Of a stretch of DNA of 48,849 nucleotides, positions 16,741-26,148 are shown in pieces. Origin of the DNA: Desulfobacteraceae bacterium (lineage in GTDB: Bacteria; Desulfobacterota; Desulfobacteria; Desulfobacterales; Desulfosalsimonadaceae); the NCBI GenBank assembly GCA_021737225.1, contig JAIPEJ010000002.1, positions 1 to 48,849 of the forward strand, given 5' to 3'. Both the position numbers and the translations under genes were made by a program. The notes below the pieces were generated by a model, which saw only the letters and a list, made by a program, of their open reading frames with translations, made no database searches and was not told where the DNA came from. Positions within the stretch are counted from its first letter, which is position 1, and every line of letters begins with the position of its first letter.

Positions 16741-16755
16741 TGACACTTGAGTCTA
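16741..16755 (+). promoter_or_regulatory. Shared operator-like motif, site O2
   Basis: The 15 bp TGACACTTGAGTCTA are identical to O1. They start 45 bp after the first base of TTGACA, against 34 bp at O1, an 11-bp difference close to one turn of DNA. Confidence 0.6.
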
Positions 16756-16774
16756 GTATCTCTGCAGAAATCCC

Positions 16775-16793
16775 CCCACACAAACAGTGTGGG
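16775..16793 (+). terminator. Leader hairpin of the second hydrolase
   Basis: A 7-bp stem CCCACAC/GTGTGGG with a 5-nt loop is followed by AATTTTG. It lies in the predicted 5' leader of the second exported hydrolase gene and could end readthrough from the MFS gene, or act as an attenuator or stabilising hairpin. Confidence 0.35.
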
Positions 16794-16963
16794 AATTTTG
16801 AAAAATTTTCTGACTTTCGGGCACGCTTGCAACCTGTCTCAAAGCACTTGCTGAAGAACTACTTCCCGCTGTCTGACTAAGTTCCCGATTGATTCCCCGG
16901 CTTGCTGAAAATCAGCAAAGCAAAAGGGGAATTGTTTTTAATTTATTCACAGGAGAGGGTAAT

Positions 16964-18886
16964 ATGAAAAAAAAGGGATTTATCCGGGTTTTTCTTGTGA
17001 CTTGCATGGCTTGGCTCACGGCGATATCTGTTTGCATGGCCGGCCCTTTCACAGATCCAATGCCGGATGACAACTTTTATCCTTCGGCGAGCCGCGACTA
17101 CACCGAAAAACAGGTGGCGCGCACCGTGGTAATGGAGCAGACAGCCATCGCACCTGAGCGGCCGCTTTCTGAATACGGGGTGGATCCCGCCGACATTCCT
17201 GAGGAATACGAGTGTGATCAGATCCGGTTTATGCGCTACCGCTTAAGCGACAAAACGCTCGGAGGCGCACCAGATGATGCCGGATATGCGGATGCCGGAC
17301 TTTTAATGGTCCCCGGGGTGGTCGAAGGTGCCAACGGGTTTCAATACATTGCACGGCACTTGGTTTACCAGGCTTATGTCAACAGGGACCTGCGCATCGA
17401 AGTTTGGGCCATGGACCGGCGGGCCAACTGCCTGGAGGACACCACCGGCAGCGAAAAAATAGAGGCGCTTTATCAAGATGCCATTAAAGACGATAAAGAC
17501 GGCGACGGCAACCCTGTGGATCCCTCGGAAGAAAAGGCCATGCTTGATACTTTTGCCGGCTATTACTACGAGGGCAAACCCATTGATGGAAAGCTGTTTG
17601 ACGGATGGTATACCAGCGAAGACCTTCCCTTTTTGGCGGAATTCGGCCTGCGGATGGATACAGAGGACATGTTCCGGATCATCGAGGAAATGGTGCCGGA
17701 CCAGGCGGAAAGAAAGCACAAGGTTTTCGTGGGCGGACATTCCCTGGGCGGAACCCATACTTCTTTTTTTGCCGGATGGGACAAGGACGGAAATCGCTGG
17801 ACCCGTAAAGATACAGGATACAACAACACCGCCGGAATATTCTGCTTTGACTCCACCCTGACACCTGTGGATCAGATCGTAGACGAACTGGTGAAGAGCA
17901 ACTTCCCGAAACTGGCCGACAGGCTCCTGGATAATGCCGAGAAAGTAACTGAACCGGTCTACAAGGCCGCACTGTCCGGACTTCGCTCCGGAAAAATTCC
18001 CAGGATTGCCGAAGGCGAGATTGCGGCAGACCTGGCGGGTTCTCCGATCGGCCCGGAATCCATGGCTTTGCTCGAATCCGTGGGACTGCTTGCATATGCG
18101 CTGCCGGAAAAAGAGCACACCGCCACTGAACGCGTCTATGAAAACATGGGCGCGGATGCGAAAGCCACGCTGCAAAAGCACGTGTCCCGCAACGTGTTTC
18201 AGAATTTCCGGAAGGATCCCGATATCCTGGATTTCCGTTTCACCAACGAGGCCCTGCTCGGGCTGTTGTTCGATGATGATTTCACCCATATCCCAATGAT
18301 CCAGACGAGTATGGGGTTTATGTATAACGGGAGCGTGTCGGAAAAAGGGGACAGGCTGAGTGATGATCTGCCGATATTCGCGGCCACGGATTCGGGATAT
18401 GACTTCTGGCGCATCCATATCGACGGACCGTTGTATAAGTGGGCTGATTTCGATCAGGTGGCAAGGCCAGGCGATCCGTTGACAAGCATGGACGGCAGCG
18501 TGACCTATACTGATTTTGAAACCGAGATGTCCAGCATCCGGGATCTGGCCCGCGCCCAGTTTTACGGCCCCACCAACCTGGTGGAGTGGTATTTTCCCAT
18601 ACGGAAAATCGTGGACATGATCGCGGCGGCTTCCTCCTACGGGCCGGAATACGGCCTGAATTTCATGTATTCGGACCGGGTTGCTGCTCTGCCGCAGATC
18701 ACGTTTACCGCGGGAGAGGGGATGTTTACAGACGAGATTTTTGGCGGTGATCCCAACGCCCGGATTGTGCCGGGCGCAAATCACATGGATCCCATGTTTA
18801 TCAGCGCCAACACCTCGGAGTTTAAGAAAAATCCGGTTATCGAGTCGCTGCTTGATTTCGTGGAAGACCAGGCAAAACCGCTTTAA
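16964..18886 (+). CDS. Exported lipase/esterase-like alpha/beta hydrolase
   Basis: A 640-residue protein with a signal peptide (FLVTCMAWLTAISVCMAG). The nucleophile is Ser260 in VGGHSLGGTH, the usual alpha/beta hydrolase elbow; a likely catalytic His is in VPGANHMDPMF near the C-terminus. Residues 176-190 (DDKDGDGNPVDPSEE) look like a DxDxDG calcium loop. No exact family is recognised; the fold suggests an ester or lipid hydrolase in the periplasm or outside the cell. The ATG at 16964 follows GGAGAGGG; the frame is open further upstream but without signal-peptide logic. Its promoter is nearly identical to that of the first exported hydrolase. Confidence 0.8.
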   Translation: MKKKGFIRVFLVTCMAWLTAISVCMAGPFTDPMPDDNFYPSASRDYTEKQVARTVVMEQTAIAPERPLSEYGVDPADIPEEYECDQIRFMRYRLSDKTLGGAPDDAGYADAGLLMVPGVVEGANGFQYIARHLVYQAYVNRDLRIEVWAMDRRANCLEDTTGSEKIEALYQDAIKDDKDGDGNPVDPSEEKAMLDTFAGYYYEGKPIDGKLFDGWYTSEDLPFLAEFGLRMDTEDMFRIIEEMVPDQAERKHKVFVGGHSLGGTHTSFFAGWDKDGNRWTRKDTGYNNTAGIFCFDSTLTPVDQIVDELVKSNFPKLADRLLDNAEKVTEPVYKAALSGLRSGKIPRIAEGEIAADLAGSPIGPESMALLESVGLLAYALPEKEHTATERVYENMGADAKATLQKHVSRNVFQNFRKDPDILDFRFTNEALLGLLFDDDFTHIPMIQTSMGFMYNGSVSEKGDRLSDDLPIFAATDSGYDFWRIHIDGPLYKWADFDQVARPGDPLTSMDGSVTYTDFETEMSSIRDLARAQFYGPTNLVEWYFPIRKIVDMIAAASSYGPEYGLNFMYSDRVAALPQITFTAGEGMFTDEIFGGDPNARIVPGANHMDPMFISANTSEFKKNPVIESLLDFVEDQAKPL

Positions 18887-18907
18887 ACACGGTGAACTTT
18901 ATTTTGC

Positions 18908-18935
18908 TTGACACTTGAGTCTAATTATGTAAAAT
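18908..18935 (+). promoter_or_regulatory. Promoter of the PKS operon
   Basis: TTGACA (18908-18913), 16 bp, TAAAAT (18930-18935). The -35 box is embedded in the first operator copy. The leader is about 140 nt to the PKS start; no other gene lies in this gap. Confidence 0.6.
18909..18923 (+). promoter_or_regulatory. Shared operator-like motif, site O3a
   Basis: TGACACTTGAGTCTA, identical to O1 and O2, overlaps the -35 box and spacer of the PKS promoter. Confidence 0.6.
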
Positions 18936-18936
18936 G

Positions 18937-18951
18937 TGACAGTTGAGTCTA
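18937..18951 (+). promoter_or_regulatory. Shared operator-like motif, site O3b
   Basis: TGACAGTTGAGTCTA, one base different from O3a, starts 2 bp after the -10 box and covers the predicted transcript start. The two sites are 28 bp apart start to start. Confidence 0.55.
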
Positions 18952-19084
18952 CTGTTTTCCACGCCAGCGCATCAGAGAGCCACAGGGACAAAAGGAACAA
19001 AACCGATACCTTGTGTTGTGACGTTAAAAGCGAAATTCTACCCGAACTTTCGTACGGAAAAACAGGGGAGCAGATCATAATTTC

Positions 19085-22000
19085 ATGACCAGGCAGCAGG
19101 GCAATTCAGCAGGTGATATTGCAGTCATCGGGATGGCGGGATTTTTCCCGGATGCCGCGGATGTGCACGCTTACTGGCGCAACATCGTCCGGGGACTGGT
19201 TTCCATCCGTGAGGTGCCCCCTGACAGATGGGACTGGCGGCAATACTATGATCCGGATCAGCGCAGGATGGACAGGATTAATTCCAGGTGGGGTTCGTTT
19301 CTGCCCGAGGTTTTCATTGATCCGCTTTATTACGGAATTCCGCCCAACTCTTTGAATTATATCGAAACCTCCCAGTTGCTCACGCTTGAAAGCACCCGGA
19401 TGGCGCTCGATGATGCCGGGTACCTGGACCGCGAATTTGACCGCCGCCGGACTTCGGTGTTTATCGGCACAGGTGCGGCCGAGGGCGATCTTGGGCAGTA
19501 TTACAGTTTCCGCTCCATGCTGCCCGGGTTTTTCGGTCAGAGCGCCGAACGGGTGCTTTCCGGGTTGGATTCCGATGTGCCCGAATGGAGCCCGGACACC
19601 TTTACCGGCATTATCATGAATATCACCGCTGGCCGGGTGGCTGACCGATTCAACCTGGGCGGAAGCAATTTTACGGTTGATGCGGCCTGCGCCTCGGCAT
19701 TGGCTGCGTTGCGTACAGGAATTCTGGAGCTCAAGGCCGGGGAAAGCGACATGGTGATCGCAGGCGGTGCCGACACCCTGATGAGCCCGTATGCGTATAC
19801 CTGCTTTTCCAAGGTAAGCGCCTTGTCCGCCAGCGGACAAAGCATCCCTTTTGATGAAAAAGCCGACGGCATCGTGCTGGGCGAGGCTGTGGGGACCGTT
19901 ATCTTAAAGCGTCTTGAGGATGCTGAAAATGACGGAGATCGCATTTACGCGGTCATCAAAGGCATGGGCGCCTCCAGTGACGGAAAAGGCAAAGGTCTTA
20001 CATATCCCAGGCCAGAGGGGCAGGCTGCGGCCATCTCCCGGGCCTACGAAAACGCCGGCATAGATCCGGGAACCGTGGAACTGATCGAAGCCCACGGAAC
20101 CGGCACCAAGGCGGGAGACAAATCCGAGGCGGAAGCACTGACGACGTATTTTTCGCAAACCGGCATGCCTGCCAAATCCTGCGCCGTTGGCTCGGTAAAA
20201 TCCATGATCGGCCATACCAAGTGTGCTGCGGGTATCGCCTCTCTTGTCAAGGCGGTGCTTGCTCTGCATCACAAGGTACTTCCGCCCACTGCCGGCATTG
20301 ACCGTCCGCTTGCAGACCTGGTAGGCGAGGATAACCCTTTGTATGTCAATACCCGGCCCAGACCGTGGTTCGCCCCCGATTCCAGTCCGCGGCGCGCCGG
20401 GGTAAGTGCCTTTGGCTTTGGCGGAACCAATTTTCATACCGTGCTGGAGGAATATACAGGTCCGGCAGGCACCCGGCAATCCGTGTCCGCAGTTGCCGAT
20501 TGGGATACCGAGCTTCTGGTGTTCTCCGGACAATCAAATTCCGAGTTAACAGATCGGATTCAGTTGATTGAAAGAGCGCTTGAATCCGAATCAAGTCCAG
20601 AACTCAAAGACCTGGCCTATACCCTGGCCGCAGACAGACACAATGCCGGCGGCCACTGTTTGGCAATCGTGGCCGTTGACACCGATGACCTCAAAGAAAA
20701 ATTAAACATCGCCAGATCGCTGATAAGCGGCGAATCGGTTACAGACCGCCGGTCTGCTGACGTATATCTGCGACGGGAATCGGGCGTGAGTTCGGGCAAA
20801 ACCGCATTTGTCTTTCCAGGCCAGGGATCACAGTATACCGGCATGTTACGGGATCTCTGCATGGCATTTCCACAGGTGCGGGCCGTTTTTGAACGCTTTG
20901 ACGCCTACTTGTCCGAGGCTTTTCCCGGCGGGCTCAGCCGTATCGTGTATCCGCCGGATGCGTTTACCAGTATGGAAAAACAGCAAAACGAGGAGGCGCT
21001 GACCCGTTCCAGCGCAGCCCAATCGGCCATGGGCGCGGCGGATGTGTCCATGCTGGAGATTTTGAAAATGCTGGGGGTCGAAGCTGATATGGCCGCAGGT
21101 CACAGCTATGGCGAGTATGCCGGGCTGTATGCCGCAGGTGTGCTGGATGAAGCCTCCCTGGCCCGTATTTCCGAGGCACGCGGACGATTTATCCTGGAAT
21201 CCGCCCATCCTGAGCCGGGGACCATGGCTGCGGTCAGGGCTTCGGAGGATGCGGTAAACCCGGTCATTTCAGACATGGACCAGGTCTGGGTAGCCAATTT
21301 AAATGCCCCGGTGCAGACTGTTATCAGCGGTACCCGGGCAGGCGTGCAGGCAGCCGTGGACCGGCTGAACCGGGCCGGATACAAGTCCAGAATGATTCCG
21401 GTTTCTTGTGCCTTTCACAGCCCCATTGTCAGCGGTGCACAATCCAAGCTGGATGCACGGTTTGCTGAAGTTTCCTTTCATCCGCCGGAAATATTCGTAT
21501 TTTCAAATACCACGGCCGAGCCCTTCCCGGAGCGCCCTGAGGAAATCCGCCAATTGCTGATCGAGCAACTGGTCCGCCCGGTCCGGTTCGTGGATGAGAT
21601 TGAAGCGATGTACGCGGCAGGGGCAAGAACCTTTGTGGAAGTCGGTGCCGGAAATGTGCTGACCAACCTGATTTCGCGCATATTGGCAGACAAACCCCAC
21701 CAGGTGGTGTGTATGGATAAAAAGGGCGTTTCCGGCCTTACAGGGCTGCAGCACGCACTGGCCGCGCTGGCCGCCTCGGGCGTGGAACTGGAATTGGAGA
21801 GACTGTTTGCAGGCCGGGGGTGCAGGATGCTGGACCTGGAAAATCCCGTGGACACCGTGCTTAGCCGGGTGCCGAAAACCGCCTGGATCATCAACGGCGG
21901 CGGCGCCCGCCCCCTTGACAGAAAATCCCGGGAACCGGTTTCCCCCCGCCTGGTCTGTTTTGCGGATGAAACCGCCGCACCGGCCTGCGCGCCCGGTGAT

Positions 22001-25000
22001 TGCAACGATCCTGCCCTTGAAAAAGCCCGGACCAGCGACGGAGCAACTGGTTATTGCAGCGACGGCCGGGATTGCTCCAATATCGAAGCATCTCAGTACG
22101 AGGGAGAGATCATGACGAGATCATTACGCCAAGACGGACAAAACACGGACATGCAATGTTCGGCAGCGGACGAAACAGTCATAGCCAGGTTTCAGGAATT
22201 GATGAGTCAGTTTCTGGAGACCCAGAAGGAGGTCATGACCGCCTACCTAAACGGCGGGGGCAACGGTGACAGGGCAGCCACGGCCCGGGCAGAAGCGCTT
22301 CAGGCCATGACCTCTGTTTCCCGGGGACACTTGCCGGAAGCGGCCGAAACCGGCCGCAGAAAACCGGATGCACGGGCGCCGGAGTCCGCACCCCAACCGG
22401 AGGCTGCGGCTCCGGATTTGGCTACATCCGGCAAAGAGCGCTCCCAACAGTCGGACGAAGAGGGACATGCGAAAACCCCGGAATTTGATATCAAAACCAT
22501 ATTGCTGCAAATCGTGAGCGACTGCACCGGCTATCCCTCGGACATGTTGGAATTGGATCAGGAGATCGAGTCAGACCTGGGCATCGATTCCATCAAGCGC
22601 ATGCAGGCCGTGGAACAACTTGAGGCGGAACTGGCAGACAGGAATTTCAAGCTGTCTGAAGCGGCCTGGGAACAGCTCGTGGAAAGCCGGACCCTGGGGG
22701 ATATTGTTTCAAATCTGCAGTCTGCGCTCGCCGGGGGGAGCCCGGAGCCTGCTGAAAAGTCACGGTCCGGTTTTTCAGAAAAACGGCCCGAACCGGCCTA
22801 TGCTGAATCCGAAGCCGCATCTGCCGGACAAACTCCCGGAAAAAAGGCGGCTGCGTCAGCATCATTTGACGCTGCGGCCACCCTGATGGGCATTGTCAGT
22901 GATTTGAGCGGCTATCCGTCAGATATGCTGGAACCGGATCAGGAGATCGAGGCGGATCTGGGAATTGATTCCATCAAGCGCATGCAGATCCTGGAACATC
23001 TGGAAGCCGAACTGGAAACCCATAGCATCCGTCTTTCCGACTCAGACATCGAGACTCTGGGCGAAAGCGTGACATTGGGCGACATCATTGCCAAGCTGGC
23101 GGCTGTTGCCGGAGATGGCGGTGCTGCAGCGCAACAGGACAGTGAAAGCTCTTCCCAGGCCGCACCCGCCATCTCAGAACCGGATGACGGAGAACATGGT
23201 GCCCCATGGCGTGAAAAGAATTCAAAACACGTGGCAGCCTCCGAGGAAGAAGCCCCGGGAGAAAAACCTGAAGCCTGCGAAACCGGAACGCTGACCCGCG
23301 ACGCGCTCGCAGAACGCCTGTTTTGGGTGGTGGAAAGCGCCACCGGGTTTCCGGCCGGAACCCTGGAGCTGGACCTGGAGATCCGGGCGGATCTGGATGC
23401 AGACGAAATCGTGAAGGACCAGATCATTAATGACTTTATCACGGATATCAATGAAACGGCCGGGGCATCCCTGAAAGAGGATCCAGGCCGGAAAGGCGAC
23501 GATTTCCGGTATCTGGGCGACCTGGTGGACTGGGCGGCTGCATCCCTGGAAATGGAGGCCCATGCCGATACGATCCGGCGCTTTGCGATTTATGCGCGGC
23601 AGCAGCCCCTGATCGTCAGCTCTGTGAGCGGCAGTGTACCGGATGTCGTACTGGCCACCAGGATTCCGGATGATCCGGTGGCCGCCGAGGTGGTGGCCAT
23701 GCTCCGGTCCAGAAACTGCCGGGTGATTACGCTGGAACACGGCCGGCAGCCTGAAAACCGGGACCCGGATCCGGACAGGGATCCCCATGGATCCAATTAT
23801 ACCGCAAACCTGGGATCTTTTCAGCAGGTTTCCGAAGTGGTGGATCAGATCCGGAAATATCACGGTCCGGTATCCGGGCTGATGCATCTGGTACCGCTGT
23901 CTGCATGCAAGTCATTTGAGGCAATGACGCATGCCGAGTGGCAACAGCATCTGCGCATAACGACCAAGAGCCTGTTTTATCTTACAAAGCTGCTGGATCA
24001 GGACCTGGCCTCCGCATCATCGAAGGGCGTTAGCAGTGTGGTGGCAGCCACCGCCATGGGCGGCGCATTTGCCAGTTCGCCTGTAGACACGGACTCTGCC
24101 AAGCCGGAGTTTTTCCCGGGCAGCGGGGCGGTCAGCGGTTTTTTAAAGGCCCTGGCCGAGGAAATGCCCGCACTCAACATCCGGGCCGTTGACTGTGACC
24201 CGACCGATTCCCTCGAGGAGATTGCCGCCCAGCTAACAAACGAGTTCGTGACGCCTTCTGCTGAGATCGAGGTGGGATACCGGTCCGGATGCCGCCATAT
24301 TCTAGATATCCGCGAAATTCCGATTGAAGGTACCGGACTACCCGGTCTCGAGATTGACTCGGACTGCCGGATACTGATGACCGGCGGTGCACGGGGGATT
24401 ACCGCAGCCGCGGCGTTGGAACTGGCCAGGCGGTTCCAGCCGACTCTGCTGCTGGTCGGGCGAACACCTCTGGCAGAATCCGAGCCATTGGAAACCGCCG
24501 GTATTGAGGACGAAAAAAAATTAAAATCCGTCCTGGCCGAACAGTTGAAGGTGAAGCAGGAAAAGGTCCGGCCCATGGACGTGGAAGAGGCTTACAATCG
24601 ATTGATCGGCCAGCGGGAAATCCGGGATAACCTGGCCCTGATGCGGGCGGCCGGGTCAGAAGTTCGCTACTACCAAGCCGATGTTACGGATGCCGAATCC
24701 TTAGGTCGCGTGATGGCCGATATCTATGATGCCTACGGCCGTATTGACGGCGTTGTTCACGGCGCCGGCCGCATCGAGGACAAGCTGGTAAGGGACAAGG
24801 ACATCGAATCCTTTGACCGGGTTTTTGATACCAAGGCAGACAGCCTCTTTTTGCTGACCTGGTCGCTTAGGCCCGAAAGCCTGCGTTTTTTCGCACTTTT
24901 TTCCTCTGTGGCCGGCCGCTTCGGAAACGCCGGGCAGGCAGATTACGGCGCAGCCAATGAGGTCTACAACAAAACTGCGGTGTACCTGAATCAGATTTGG

Positions 25001-26125
25001 CCGGGGCGGGTGATCTCCTTCATATGGGGGCCATGGGAAAGCCGCGGAATGGTTTCGGATGCCGTGCGGGAAAAGCTCAACCAAAACGGCATATCACTGA
25101 TTCCCAGGGAAATCGGGGCACAGCATTTTATGAACGAAATCCGCAGCGGCCCGGCCGCGGATGCCGAAGTGGTCTACGGGGGATGGAATGAGCGGAAAAA
25201 GGCATTGTTCCCCGCCCGGCGGGCTGACAATCTGCCTTTGTTGTCATATAACGCAAATTTTCATCCTTCGCAAAACGGCGAGGTCGATCTGATCCGCCGT
25301 TTGGAAACCAGCCACGATGTTTACCTGCAGGATCATCGACTCGACGACAATCCGGTGGTGCCCATGGCTGTGGCCCTGGAAATGATGGCCGAGGCAGTTG
25401 CCTACCGGTATCCCGACTTTCACCTGAAGACCGTTCGGGATCTGAAAGTGCTCCAAGGGATCGTACTGGACAGTGAATCGGCAGACATTCATATTGCTGC
25501 AACACCGATCCACAAGTCTGATGATCAGGTAATGCTGGAAGTTCAGATCCGGGACAGCCAGCACAAAGACCGGGTTTACTACCAGGCCGGCGCCGAGCTG
25601 GTCAGGGAAAAACAGGCCAGCCGCAAACACGATCCCGTTGATTTCGGCGAAATGACACCGTTTCCGCTGTCCGTGCCGGAAGCCTATGAAAAGCAGCTTT
25701 TCCATGGCCCCATGTGGCAGGGCATCCGGCAAGTGGATACCATCGGGGAAAACGGTATTATCGGGTATTTGAAAACCTCCCGGCCGCAATCCTATATCAG
25801 GCCGGCATCTAAAGGCGCAGACGGGCACTGGCAAATCGACCCGCTGCTTATCGACAGCGGACTGCAGTTGGTGGTGCTGTGGATGCGACACAACCTGGAT
25901 GCCACCCCCCTGCCTTCGCAGATCAGATCATTTATTCAATATGAAACACCTCCCGGGGATGCGGATCTTCGCTGCGAGGTTCGGGTAAATGAACCCGATG
26001 GCAGCCGGAAAACCAGGAATGCGGACCTGTTTTTCATCCGACCCGACGGCCGGTTGTCCGGGAGGATCGAGGGTCTTGAATTTGTGGGGAGTGCATCGCT
26101 GAACCGGCTGGCTCAAGAATCGTAA
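19085..26125 (+). CDS. PfaA-like PKS: KS-AT-ACP-ACP-(ACP)-KR-DH
   Basis: This 2346-residue iterative type I synthase has these domains. Ketosynthase, about 10-455, with Cys202, His337 and His377. Acyltransferase, about 575-880, with Ser674 in GHSYGE and His778. A low-complexity linker, then a helical segment (FQELMSQFLETQKEVMTAYL) near 1030. ACPs with phosphopantetheine serines Ser1169 and Ser1296 in DLGIDSIKR. A third ACP-like domain with Glu1441 at the serine position. Ketoreductase, about 1760-2030, with ILMTGGARGI, Ser1941 and Tyr1954. Hotdog dehydratase, about 2070-2330, with His2084 (DHRLDDNPVVP) and Asp2257. The order matches PfaA plus DH. It would extend and partly reduce a polyketide or fatty acyl chain. 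An internal ATG with GGGAG lies at 22112. Confidence 0.92.
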   Translation: MTRQQGNSAGDIAVIGMAGFFPDAADVHAYWRNIVRGLVSIREVPPDRWDWRQYYDPDQRRMDRINSRWGSFLPEVFIDPLYYGIPPNSLNYIETSQLLTLESTRMALDDAGYLDREFDRRRTSVFIGTGAAEGDLGQYYSFRSMLPGFFGQSAERVLSGLDSDVPEWSPDTFTGIIMNITAGRVADRFNLGGSNFTVDAACASALAALRTGILELKAGESDMVIAGGADTLMSPYAYTCFSKVSALSASGQSIPFDEKADGIVLGEAVGTVILKRLEDAENDGDRIYAVIKGMGASSDGKGKGLTYPRPEGQAAAISRAYENAGIDPGTVELIEAHGTGTKAGDKSEAEALTTYFSQTGMPAKSCAVGSVKSMIGHTKCAAGIASLVKAVLALHHKVLPPTAGIDRPLADLVGEDNPLYVNTRPRPWFAPDSSPRRAGVSAFGFGGTNFHTVLEEYTGPAGTRQSVSAVADWDTELLVFSGQSNSELTDRIQLIERALESESSPELKDLAYTLAADRHNAGGHCLAIVAVDTDDLKEKLNIARSLISGESVTDRRSADVYLRRESGVSSGKTAFVFPGQGSQYTGMLRDLCMAFPQVRAVFERFDAYLSEAFPGGLSRIVYPPDAFTSMEKQQNEEALTRSSAAQSAMGAADVSMLEILKMLGVEADMAAGHSYGEYAGLYAAGVLDEASLARISEARGRFILESAHPEPGTMAAVRASEDAVNPVISDMDQVWVANLNAPVQTVISGTRAGVQAAVDRLNRAGYKSRMIPVSCAFHSPIVSGAQSKLDARFAEVSFHPPEIFVFSNTTAEPFPERPEEIRQLLIEQLVRPVRFVDEIEAMYAAGARTFVEVGAGNVLTNLISRILADKPHQVVCMDKKGVSGLTGLQHALAALAASGVELELERLFAGRGCRMLDLENPVDTVLSRVPKTAWIINGGGARPLDRKSREPVSPRLVCFADETAAPACAPGDCNDPALEKARTSDGATGYCSDGRDCSNIEASQYEGEIMTRSLRQDGQNTDMQCSAADETVIARFQELMSQFLETQKEVMTAYLNGGGNGDRAATARAEALQAMTSVSRGHLPEAAETGRRKPDARAPESAPQPEAAAPDLATSGKERSQQSDEEGHAKTPEFDIKTILLQIVSDCTGYPSDMLELDQEIESDLGIDSIKRMQAVEQLEAELADRNFKLSEAAWEQLVESRTLGDIVSNLQSALAGGSPEPAEKSRSGFSEKRPEPAYAESEAASAGQTPGKKAAASASFDAAATLMGIVSDLSGYPSDMLEPDQEIEADLGIDSIKRMQILEHLEAELETHSIRLSDSDIETLGESVTLGDIIAKLAAVAGDGGAAAQQDSESSSQAAPAISEPDDGEHGAPWREKNSKHVAASEEEAPGEKPEACETGTLTRDALAERLFWVVESATGFPAGTLELDLEIRADLDADEIVKDQIINDFITDINETAGASLKEDPGRKGDDFRYLGDLVDWAAASLEMEAHADTIRRFAIYARQQPLIVSSVSGSVPDVVLATRIPDDPVAAEVVAMLRSRNCRVITLEHGRQPENRDPDPDRDPHGSNYTANLGSFQQVSEVVDQIRKYHGPVSGLMHLVPLSACKSFEAMTHAEWQQHLRITTKSLFYLTKLLDQDLASASSKGVSSVVAATAMGGAFASSPVDTDSAKPEFFPGSGAVSGFLKALAEEMPALNIRAVDCDPTDSLEEIAAQLTNEFVTPSAEIEVGYRSGCRHILDIREIPIEGTGLPGLEIDSDCRILMTGGARGITAAAALELARRFQPTLLLVGRTPLAESEPLETAGIEDEKKLKSVLAEQLKVKQEKVRPMDVEEAYNRLIGQREIRDNLALMRAAGSEVRYYQADVTDAESLGRVMADIYDAYGRIDGVVHGAGRIEDKLVRDKDIESFDRVFDTKADSLFLLTWSLRPESLRFFALFSSVAGRFGNAGQADYGAANEVYNKTAVYLNQIWPGRVISFIWGPWESRGMVSDAVREKLNQNGISLIPREIGAQHFMNEIRSGPAADAEVVYGGWNERKKALFPARRADNLPLLSYNANFHPSQNGEVDLIRRLETSHDVYLQDHRLDDNPVVPMAVALEMMAEAVAYRYPDFHLKTVRDLKVLQGIVLDSESADIHIAATPIHKSDDQVMLEVQIRDSQHKDRVYYQAGAELVREKQASRKHDPVDFGEMTPFPLSVPEAYEKQLFHGPMWQGIRQVDTIGENGIIGYLKTSRPQSYIRPASKGADGHWQIDPLLIDSGLQLVVLWMRHNLDATPLPSQIRSFIQYETPPGDADLRCEVRVNEPDGSRKTRNADLFFIRPDGRLSGRIEGLEFVGSASLNRLAQES

Positions 26126-26148
26126 GCGCAAGGCGGAATTATCGACAT

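Noticed and set aside
17303..18784. A 493-codon minus-strand frame opposite the second exported hydrolase
   Set aside because: No domain pattern, and it lies wholly within a gene with signal peptide and GHSLGG motif on the plus strand.
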